DNA from: Desulfobulbaceae bacterium UBA2262
GTDB taxonomy: Bacteria; Desulfobacterota; Desulfobulbia; Desulfobulbales; Desulfurivibrionaceae
Length of the DNA: 5,605 bases
Direction: 5' to 3'
NCBI GenBank assembly: GCA_002347185.1
Contig: DDXK01000061.1
Coordinates: 1-5,605 of the forward strand
Below are positions 1 through 5,118 of this stretch, piece after piece. The notes beneath the pieces were generated by a model, which saw nothing but the letters and a program-made list of their open reading frames with translations, ran no database searches and was not told the origin of the DNA. Both the position numbers and the translations under genes were made by a program. Within the stretch, counting starts at the first letter, position 1. Each line of letters starts with the position of its first letter.

Positions 1-76
1 TTCAACTTAAAGACGAATGAACCAATTTTGTTTATCCGTTTGAACCGCATGACCACATCTCCAAGGTGATGTTTCC

Positions 77-93
77 GGGCCCGGGCCGGGCCC
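77..93. repeat. GC-only inverted repeat downstream of the short MscS-type gene
   Basis: Positions 77-84 read GGGCCCGG and 86-93 read CCGGGCCC, a perfect inverted repeat around one base. As RNA it could fold with 7 G-C pairs and a 3-base loop. It lies about 80 bases past the stop of the minus-strand gene. No T-run follows on either strand, so it is not a standard intrinsic terminator, though it could still slow polymerase or protect a 3' end. Apart from this, a weaker hairpin at 162-174 (GGCCC-CCA-GGGCC) and an AT-rich left end at 1-60, I see nothing definite in 1-174. Confidence 0.4.
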
Positions 94-174
94 CAACCGA
101 AAAGAAGAAAATCCGGCCCGATTATCAGCTGTTCCCCGGCGCCTGTCGAGCCTTTTTTGCCGGCCCCCAGGGCC

Positions 175-777
175 TCAGCCTCCCTCGCTCTTCACGAGCA
201 GGGGCTTGCCGAGCAGATGCTTGCCCAGACTCTCGCCCTTTTCTCCCGGCCGCCGGCGGATCACCTTCTGAAAGAAGATATTGTTGGGAATCTGGGAAAC
301 AAACCCTTCCTGCCCCTCGCTGGTCAGATCGGCCACCGAGGTGAACATCAGATTGAAGTCAAGAACCGTGCCGCGCAGGCCCTGCCCGCCCACAGGCTCC
401 ACCACCTCGATCTCGTCGCCGACCTGGAAAACGTTGAAAAGGATGAGAAACAGCGCGCAGAACATATTGCTGAGTATGCTCCAGACCGCGATGAAGCCGA
501 TGGCCACCATGCCGGCCACGGTGAGAAGGGCGGCAAAGACCGAGGTGATGCCGATGCCGATCTGCTGGAGAACGATAACCGTGACCATGATGAAGAGAAG
601 CCATTTGAGCAGATTTCTGGCAAGAAGATAGACAGGCTCGGCTATGGCCTGCTTGGCGAGCAGGGTTTTCAGCGCCTTGGTCAGGGCAATATAGACAAGG
701 AGCCCCAGCACCAGGATGAAAACAACCGCAAGTGCGGTGCTGCTCAACTCGAACAGGCGTTCGTAACGAAAATTCAT
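175..777 (-). CDS. Short MscS-type mechanosensitive channel protein
   Basis: This 200-residue inner-membrane protein resembles the pore and beta domain of the small-conductance mechanosensitive channel MscS, which opens under membrane tension to release solutes during osmotic downshock. Visible parts are a first membrane helix at about 13-33, a second at about 56-76, and a pore-type helix region rich in Gly and Ala at about 79-117 (key run GMVAIGFIAVWSILSN). The beta-domain signature follows: FQVGDEIEV (117-125), RGTVLDFN (135-142) and IPNN (163-166). The protein then ends in a charged tail of about 30 residues. E. coli MscS has 286 residues, so the C-terminal alpha-beta vestibule is absent. 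The reading frame stays open upstream to 1059, but Met at 777 is chosen because AGGAGG sits 7 bases before it and the extension has no membrane or domain character. The gene is divergent from the TM-helix repeat protein at 1074. It may be a natural compact family member rather than a broken gene, since the IPNN-FFQ ending looks complete. Confidence 0.85.
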   Translation of the reverse strand: MNFRYERLFELSSTALAVVFILVLGLLVYIALTKALKTLLAKQAIAEPVYLLARNLLKWLLFIMVTVIVLQQIGIGITSVFAALLTVAGMVAIGFIAVWSILSNMFCALFLILFNVFQVGDEIEVVEPVGGQGLRGTVLDFNLMFTSVADLTSEGQEGFVSQIPNNIFFQKVIRRRPGEKGESLGKHLLGKPLLVKSEGG

Positions 778-784
778 GCGCAAC

Positions 785-790
785 CCTCCT
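785..790 (-). promoter_or_regulatory. Ribosome binding site fixing the start of the MscS-type gene
   Basis: The minus strand reads AGGAGG here, 7 bases before the ATG at 777-775. This is a consensus Shine-Dalgarno at ideal spacing. It argues against the upstream in-frame starts that would lengthen the protein to 294 residues. Confidence 0.85.
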
Positions 791-828
791 CTGGCAAGTT
801 TCGAGATCAACCGTTTTGTGGCAAGCGG

Positions 829-842
829 TGACAACCTTGTCA
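829..842. promoter_or_regulatory. Dyad TGACAA-CC-TTGTCA, possible operator
   Basis: This is a perfect inverted repeat with 6-base arms and a 2-base centre. It covers the predicted transcription start (about 838) of the candidate minus-strand promoter at 845-873. That is the usual place for a repressor operator. No regulator is identifiable from the window, and a dyad of this length can occur by chance. Confidence 0.35.
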
Positions 843-844
843 GA

Positions 845-873
845 ATAGTAGCCGATTTTTCCGCCGCGAGCAA
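845..873 (-). promoter_or_regulatory. Candidate sigma70-type promoter for the MscS-type gene
   Basis: Read on the minus strand, TTGCTC (873-868) and TACTAT (850-845) are separated by exactly 17 bases. They match the sigma70 -35 and -10 consensus at 3 of 6 and 4 of 6 positions. Transcription would start near 838 and leave a leader of about 60 bases before the ATG at 777. The match is moderate and is supported mainly by spacing and location. Confidence 0.4.
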
Positions 874-879
874 AACCGG

Positions 880-894
880 CCCCAGCAGCTGGGG
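880..894. repeat. Palindrome CCCCAGC-A-GCTGGGG
   Basis: Two perfect 7-base arms flank a single A in the divergent intergenic region. It lies 7 bases upstream of the candidate -35 box (873-868) of the minus-strand promoter, a position compatible with an activator site. No T-run follows, so it does not look like a terminator. Function is unknown. Confidence 0.4.
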
Positions 895-964
895 AACAGA
901 CCGGGCTTCCGGGCCGGCGGAAAGGAAGGAGAGGGGCAGATCGAAAAAATTCCATAGCGAAGAC

Positions 965-985
965 TTTTCCCCTATAATGGGAAAA
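965..985 (+). promoter_or_regulatory. Consensus TATAAT box inside an inverted repeat; candidate promoter of the TM-helix gene
   Basis: TATAAT at 973-978 is a perfect sigma70 -10 hexamer. It is flanked by TTTTCCC (965-971) and GGGAAAA (979-985), which are exact inverted repeats. The -35 region is poor: TTCCAT at 950-955 with 17-base spacing matches at only 2 of 6 positions. Such a promoter would probably need an activator. Predicted start is about 985, giving a leader of about 89 bases before the ATG at 1074. A protein bound to the dyad would cover the -10 box and block RNA polymerase. The box is seen directly; the regulatory role is inferred. Confidence 0.5.
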
Positions 986-1062
986 ATGCGCCTTGCGGCT
1001 CCCCTGTGGGGGCGTTTGTCGCCCGGGGCCATGCGCCGCTGCACCGCCGCACTTAACAACCG

Positions 1063-1068
1063 AGGAGG
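1063..1068 (+). promoter_or_regulatory. Ribosome binding site of the TM-helix repeat gene
   Basis: AGGAGG ends 5 bases before the ATG at 1074. It decides the start against the earlier in-frame ATG at 993, which has no such motif and would add 27 residues of non-membrane sequence rich in Pro, Cys and Ala. Confidence 0.85.
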
Positions 1069-1073
1069 GAATC

Positions 1074-2258
1074 ATGGAAACCGTCAAGCAGTTCATCAAT
1101 CCGTTTCTGGAAACCCTGGGCGCATACCTGCCCAGCGTTTTCGGCGCTCTGCTCATCTTTCTTCTGGGACTTTCCCTGGCCGGCATCCTCCGCAAGGGGC
1201 TGGCCAGGCTGCTTGGCGCCATCAATATCGATGCCCGCTTAAGCGCCAGGACCGGCAACGTCATCGGGGTGGAGCAGTTTCTCACCAACCTCTGCTACTA
1301 CTTTCTCCTGCTCTGGGTTCTCCTGCTGACCCTGGACATCCTGGGCGTGCAGGGCGTGCTGGATCCGGTCAAGAACATGTTCAACAACTTCCTCGCCGTG
1401 ATCCCCAATCTGGTCGCCGCCCTGCTCATCGGCTTTGTCGGCTATGTCATCGCCAGGATCGTCTCCAGCGCCGTCGAGGTGGTCGCCAAGAGCCTGGACA
1501 AACTTTCCCTGAAACTCGGCCTGGGACAGGAGTTCTGCATCTCGAAGCTCCTCTCCCAGATGATCTTCATCCTCATCTTCGTGCCGGTTCTCATCTCCGC
1601 CCTGGACGCCCTGCAGATCGAAGCCATCTCCGTGCCCTCCACCCAGATGCTTGCCGAAATCCTCATCGCCGTTCCCAAGATACTCGCCGCCCTGCTGATC
1701 CTCGCCGTCGCCTACATCGTGGGCCGCTTTGTCACCGCCATCATCAGCGAGCTGCTGCAGAACATCGGCGCCGACACCATGCCGGCCAAAATCGGCATTC
1801 CCGGCATAGTCGGGGAGAAGACCTCCTTTTCCAGGCTCTGCGGCGGCATCGTCTTTTTCTTCATCATGCTGGCCGCCTCCGTTTCCGCGGTGGAACAGCT
1901 CTCCATGCCGCAACTTTCGCAAATCCTCAGCGACTTCCTGCAGTTTTCCAGCCAGGTCATCCTGGGCCTCATCATCCTGGCCGTGGGCAACTTCGTGGCC
2001 ACCATCGCCCATGACGCCCTCGCCAAAACCGCCGCCAACCCCGGGCTGGCCAATATCGCCAGAATCGCCATCCTCGGCCTCGTCCTGGCCATGGGCCTCA
2101 GGGCCATGGGTATTGCCGACGATATAGTCAATCTGGCCTTCGGCCTCAGCCTGGGCGCGGTCGCGGTCACCATCGCCCTGGCCTTCGGCCTGGGAGGCCG
2201 GGAAGCGGCTGGCAAGCAGATGGAATACTGGCTGAGCAAGCTGCGCAAACCCGAATAA
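1074..2258 (+). CDS. Membrane protein with conserved TM-helix repeats (CmpX-like, mechanosensitive channel superfamily)
   Basis: This 394-residue protein is almost wholly hydrophobic and must lie in the inner membrane. It contains about four related segments in which a Pro or Gln start is followed by a Gly/Ala/Leu-rich helix and an amphipathic tail. They lie at about 14-48 (LPSVFGALLIFLLGLSLAG), 106-140 (IPNLVAALLIGFVGYVIAR), 195-230 (VPKILAALLILAVAYIVGR) and 284-320 (SSQVILGLIILAVGNFVAT). Further helices sit between them (about 73-90, 159-180, 255-273, 328-346). The protein ends in a helix with the run AFGLGGREAAG (370-380) and a short charged tail. This pattern is that of the conserved TM-helix family (Pfam PF05552, to my knowledge), which includes Pseudomonas CmpX and is grouped with mechanosensitive channels. 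No typical MscS beta domain is visible, so channel activity is an inference. It is divergent from the short MscS-type gene and lies 271 bases upstream of pstS on the same strand. Confidence 0.8.
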   Translation: METVKQFINPFLETLGAYLPSVFGALLIFLLGLSLAGILRKGLARLLGAINIDARLSARTGNVIGVEQFLTNLCYYFLLLWVLLLTLDILGVQGVLDPVKNMFNNFLAVIPNLVAALLIGFVGYVIARIVSSAVEVVAKSLDKLSLKLGLGQEFCISKLLSQMIFILIFVPVLISALDALQIEAISVPSTQMLAEILIAVPKILAALLILAVAYIVGRFVTAIISELLQNIGADTMPAKIGIPGIVGEKTSFSRLCGGIVFFFIMLAASVSAVEQLSMPQLSQILSDFLQFSSQVILGLIILAVGNFVATIAHDALAKTAANPGLANIARIAILGLVLAMGLRAMGIADDIVNLAFGLSLGAVAVTIALAFGLGGREAAGKQMEYWLSKLRKPE

Positions 2259-2529
2259 TTTTACGCTGGCAAACTGGCTGAAATTCTGGTAACGAGTCGG
2301 TGAGCTTTACGCAACCTCGCCCAAGAATCACCGCGCCTGCGAAAACGGAACAACCTGATGCGCCAAGGTCAAAAAGCAGTCACCCCCAGCCTGGCCCTTC
2401 CCCGCCCGCGGCTCCTTCATGCCGCCCATTCCGCCCCGGCCGGGAGGGGGAAGCCCTGCCCCGCAAGCCGATTCTTTTTCCGATCCTGAAGCCACCCTGC
2501 CCTTCATCCCATTTGCAAAGGAGCATGTC
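2259..2529 (+). other. Intergenic leader region upstream of pstS
   Basis: These 271 bases lie between the TM-helix gene and pstS. The first 35 bases hold three CTGG(C/T) repeats (2266, 2274, 2286). From about 2380 the plus strand is very C-rich, with a purine patch at about 2442-2453. Short GC hairpins can be drawn, for example GGGG-AAGCCCTG-CCCC near 2449-2464, but none is followed directly by a T-run, so no terminator is called. No convincing -35/-10 pair was found. An open frame from a GTG at 2300 to 2533 encodes a low-complexity Pro/Ser/Arg-rich peptide without a ribosome binding site and is not called as a gene. Confidence 0.5.
2518..2523 (+). promoter_or_regulatory. Ribosome binding site fixing the pstS start
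   Basis: AAGGAG ends 6 bases before the ATG at 2530. Starting there puts a lipoprotein signal peptide exactly at the N-terminus. A second ATG at 2525 lies too close to the site and opens only a two-codon frame (ATG TCA TGA) that overlaps the true start. Confidence 0.8.
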
Positions 2530-3402
2530 ATGAAAAAACTCGTCTCCCTGGTCTTGAGCACCCTGCTTCTCTTTCTTCTTGCCGGTTGCGGTTCCGGCCC
2601 CGAGGACACAACCACGGACAAGGCGGAGGTGCAGTCCCTTTCCATCAAAGGCTCGGACACCATGGTCCATCTGGTGAGCACCTGGACCGAAGAGTTCATG
2701 CAGTCCGACGCGCATGTCGACATTTCCGTAACCGGCGGCGGTTCCGGCACCGGCATTGCCGCCCTGCTCAACGGCACCACCGATATCTGCGCCGCCTCCA
2801 GGGGGATGAAGGAAAAGGAACTGAAACAGGCCCAGGCGAGCAATATTTCTCCCAAGGAGATCGCGGTCGCCCGGGACGGCATCGTCCTGGTGGTCAACCC
2901 GGAAAACCCGGTCAGCAGCCTGACCATTGACCAGCTTCGCGAGATTTACACCGGCAAGGCGAAAAACTGGCAGGAGGTCGGCGGCCCTGACGCGCCGATC
3001 ATCGTACTCTCCAGAGAATCGAGCTCCGGCACCTTCATCTTCTTCCAGGAGCACGTCCTGAACAAGGAAGACTACACCGCCTCCGCCCGTCTGCTGCCCG
3101 GCACCTCGGCGCTCATCCAGGCGGTCGCTGCCGACAAGTGGGCCATCGCCTATGTCGGCCTCGGTTTCGCCGCCGAGTCCCAGGGCAATGTCAAGGCGCT
3201 GGCCGTGCAGGCCCAAGGCCAGGCCGCTCCGGTCGCGCCCAGCGAGGCGACCATCCGCTCCGGCGAATATGCCATCTCCCGGCCCCTCTTTTTCTACACC
3301 AACGGCGAGCCCCAGGGCGTTGCCAAAAAATTTGTCGATTTCTGCCTGAGTCCGACCGGGCAGGACATTGTGAGGAAAGCGGGATATGTCCCGGTCTCTT
3401 AG
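2530..3402 (+). CDS. pstS: Phosphate-binding lipoprotein PstS, receptor of the Pst ABC transporter
   Basis: This 290-residue protein captures inorganic phosphate outside the inner membrane and delivers it to the PstC-PstA channel. Residues 1-20 form a lipoprotein signal (MKK, a hydrophobic core, lipobox LAGC with Cys20), followed by a Ser/Thr/Asp-rich linker to about 36. The phosphate-binding fold then shows its ligand loops: KGSDTM (40-45), GGGSGTG (69-75), SRGM (90-93), ARDG (114-117) and RESSSGT (162-168). The PstS-family stretch LTIDQLREIYTGKAKNWQEVGG (given here as 131-136 and 137-152) is present. The C-terminal FCLSPTGQ run is also typical. At 290 residues it belongs to the shorter lipoprotein class; E. 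coli PstS, a soluble periplasmic form, is 346. It is first in pstSCAB, and its last 17 bases overlap pstC. No clear Pho box was seen upstream. A related anion receptor is possible, but the pstC, pstA and pstB neighbours make phosphate by far the likeliest ligand. Confidence 0.93.
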   Translation: MKKLVSLVLSTLLLFLLAGCGSGPEDTTTDKAEVQSLSIKGSDTMVHLVSTWTEEFMQSDAHVDISVTGGGSGTGIAALLNGTTDICAASRGMKEKELKQAQASNISPKEIAVARDGIVLVVNPENPVSSLTIDQLREIYTGKAKNWQEVGGPDAPIIVLSRESSSGTFIFFQEHVLNKEDYTASARLLPGTSALIQAVAADKWAIAYVGLGFAAESQGNVKALAVQAQGQAAPVAPSEATIRSGEYAISRPLFFYTNGEPQGVAKKFVDFCLSPTGQDIVRKAGYVPVS

Positions 3403-4273
3403 ATCCATTTTCACCGACAGGGTGATGCGGGTCCTGCTGGTCGGCGCGGCGTCGACCAGCGTCCTCATCGTCGGCCTGATCTTCCTCTTTCTCTTCAAGG
3501 AGGCGGGCCCCTTTGTCCTGAAACCGGGGCTGGCGAAACTTTTTGACAGCCAGTGGATTCCGGTCTCCTTCCAGCAGGAGCGCTACGGGGTGGGGCCGCT
3601 GCTTTCCGGCTCCGCCCTGGTGACGCTGCTGGCCATGGTCATCACCGTGCCCACCTCGGTGCTGATCGCCATCTACATCGCCGAAATCGCCCGCCCCATG
3701 GAACGGGAATGGCTGAAGCCCTTTATCGAGATCCTCGCCAGTATCCCCTCGGTGGTTCTCGGCTTCTTCGGCCTCATCGTGGTCGCTCCCCTGGTGAAGG
3801 ATATTTTCGGCCTGAGCACCGGGCTTACCGCCCTCACTGGCGCCCTGCTGCTCTCCCTGATGGCCATCCCCACCGTGATTTCCATCTCGGAGGACGCCCT
3901 GGCCAGCGTGCCCTACGCCCTGAAGAACGCCTCCCTCGCCCTGGGCGCCAGCCATCTGCAGACCATCTTCCGGGTCACCCTGCCGGCGGCCCTGCCCGGC
4001 ATCGTCGCCGCGGTGATGCTCGGCATCGGGCGGGTGATCGGCGAGACCATGGCGGTCCTGATGGTGACCGGCAACTCGGCCATCGTCACCTTCTCTCCCC
4101 TGGAATCGGTGCGGACGATGACCGCCACCATCGCCGCGGAGATGGGGGAGGTGCCCTTCGGCTCCGTCCATTACCAGTCGCTCTTCTGGATCGGCATCAT
4201 CCTGCTCTTCATCACCTTCATCCTCAACATCATCGCCCAGCGCGTCCTGAAAAAATACGGGATGATGAAATGA
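3386..4273 (+). CDS. pstC: Phosphate ABC transporter permease PstC
   Basis: This 295-residue permease forms half of the membrane channel of the phosphate importer. Expected membrane helices are at about 15-37, 75-100, 112-135, 146-167, 204-228 and 265-286. The loop that contacts the ATPase (EAA loop) is at about 168-200, with SEDALASVPYALKNASLALG and then a Leu-Pro pair at 199-200. It is followed by GIGRVIGETMA (213-223), a Pst permease hallmark with the GET triad. The conserved IPSVVLGFFGL run is at 120-130. The ATG at 3386 lies inside the end of pstS in another frame and is preceded by GAGGAAAG (3372-3379). Met14 at 3425 is an alternative but would clip the cytoplasmic N-terminus and lacks a better site. 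The 17-base overlap with pstS and 4-base ATGA overlap with pstA point to coupled translation. Confidence 0.93.
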   Translation: MSRSLRSIFTDRVMRVLLVGAASTSVLIVGLIFLFLFKEAGPFVLKPGLAKLFDSQWIPVSFQQERYGVGPLLSGSALVTLLAMVITVPTSVLIAIYIAEIARPMEREWLKPFIEILASIPSVVLGFFGLIVVAPLVKDIFGLSTGLTALTGALLLSLMAIPTVISISEDALASVPYALKNASLALGASHLQTIFRVTLPAALPGIVAAVMLGIGRVIGETMAVLMVTGNSAIVTFSPLESVRTMTATIAAEMGEVPFGSVHYQSLFWIGIILLFITFILNIIAQRVLKKYGMMK

Positions 4274-5118
4274 ACAACACCAGGGAAAAACTTGTCCTGC
4301 TCGGCCTGCGCCTCATCACCTACTGCGTGGTGCTGGTCATCGGCTACATCCTTTTTGACATCATCAAAAACGGCCTGCCCGCGCTCAACTGGCAGTTCGT
4401 CAGCAGCTTCCCGAGGCGCAGCGGCGCGGCGGGCGGCATCCTGCCGGCCATCGTCGGCACCTTTTACCTGGTGGTCGGCACCATCGCCGTCTCGCTGCCC
4501 CTCGGCATCGGGGGCGCCATTTATCTGGCCGAATATGCCGGGCAGGGCCGCTTCGCCAACCTGGTCCGCCTGGCCATCATCACCCTGGCCGGCGTGCCTT
4601 CCATCGTCTTCGGCCTGTTCGGCCTCGGCCTTTTCGTGCTTTTCTGCGGCTTCGGGCCTTCCATCCTGGCCGGCAGCCTCACCCTGGCCTGCATGGTGCT
4701 GCCCACCATCATCGTGGCCAGCGAGGAGGCCCTGCGCGCGGTGCCCAAGGGCTTCCGCGACGCCAGCCTCGCCCTGGGCGCCACCAAATGGGAGACCATC
4801 CGCACCAATGTCCTGCCCTACTCCCTCTCCGGCATGATCACCGGCTCCATCCTGGGGATCGGGCGGGCGGCCGGGGAAACCGCCCCCATCCTCCTGACGG
4901 TGGCGGCCTTTTTCCTCCCCAAGCTGCCCAAGTCGGTTTTCGACCAGGTCATGGCGCTGCCCTATCACCTTTACATCCTGGCCACCCAGCATCCGGAAGC
5001 GGACCGGCTCAAAAACATGCAGTACGGAACGGCCCTGATTCTCCTCCTCCTGGTGCTGGGCCTGAGCCTCGGCGCAATCATCATCCGAACCCATTTCAGG
5101 AAAAAATTCCGATGGTAG
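4270..5118 (+). CDS. pstA: Phosphate ABC transporter permease PstA
   Basis: This 282-residue permease pairs with PstC to form the phosphate channel. Membrane helices are expected at about 8-32, 58-88, 98-126, 131-150, 188-212 and 252-274. PstA markers are FPRRSGAAGGILPAIVGT (47-64), the AGVPSIVFGLFGLG run (107-120), the EAA loop SEEALRAVPKGFRDASLALG (151-170) with LP at 182-183, and GIGRAAGETAP (196-206). The AAGETAP form and the GGI-PAIVGT motif separate it from PstC. The ATG overlaps the pstC stop as ATGA, and no strong ribosome binding site is seen, so re-initiation after pstC translation is likely. Near the end it has the basic tail RTHFRKKFRW. Its stop at 5116-5118 overlaps the pstB start. 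Confidence 0.93.
   Translation: MNNTREKLVLLGLRLITYCVVLVIGYILFDIIKNGLPALNWQFVSSFPRRSGAAGGILPAIVGTFYLVVGTIAVSLPLGIGGAIYLAEYAGQGRFANLVRLAIITLAGVPSIVFGLFGLGLFVLFCGFGPSILAGSLTLACMVLPTIIVASEEALRAVPKGFRDASLALGATKWETIRTNVLPYSLSGMITGSILGIGRAAGETAPILLTVAAFFLPKLPKSVFDQVMALPYHLYILATQHPEADRLKNMQYGTALILLLLVLGLSLGAIIIRTHFRKKFRW

Noticed and set aside
157..831. Plus-strand open frame opposite the MscS-type gene
   Set aside because: It is charged, low-complexity and antisense to a recognisable channel protein that has its own ribosome binding site.
778..1059. In-frame upstream extension of the minus-strand MscS-type gene to a 294-residue protein
   Set aside because: AGGAGG lies 7 bases before the Met at 777, and the extension shows no membrane segment or domain and covers the promoter-like region.
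1239..2012. Long open frame on the minus strand opposite the TM-helix gene
   Set aside because: It encodes a Gly/Asp/Glu/His-rich polypeptide of the kind produced antisense to hydrophobic GC-rich genes, with no recognisable domain.
776..2014. Long plus-strand frame overlapping the start and body of the TM-helix gene
   Set aside because: It is an Arg/His/Pro/Gly-rich out-of-frame translation with no domain, and the 1074 frame has a clear membrane-protein pattern and ribosome binding site.
2266..2295. Sigma70 or sigma54 promoter upstream of pstS
   Set aside because: CTGGCA could serve as a -35 box but no -10 follows at 16-18 bases, and no GG-N10-GC pair of the sigma54 type is present.
2449..2503. 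Possible intrinsic terminator between the TM-helix gene and pstS
   Set aside because: The GGGG/CCCC hairpin and the TTTTT run are separated by more than 10 bases and the stem is only 4 pairs.
2419..2529. Earlier in-frame start for pstS giving 37 more residues
   Set aside because: It would bury the lipoprotein signal inside the protein, while the ATG at 2530 has AAGGAG 6 bases upstream.
3191..4171. Long open frame on the minus strand opposite pstS and pstC
   Set aside because: Composition is His/Gly/Asp/Gln-rich and it lies antisense to clear pst genes; it is a shadow.
4171..5094. Long open frame on the minus strand opposite pstA
   Set aside because: It is the same type of antisense shadow, with biased composition and no family resemblance.
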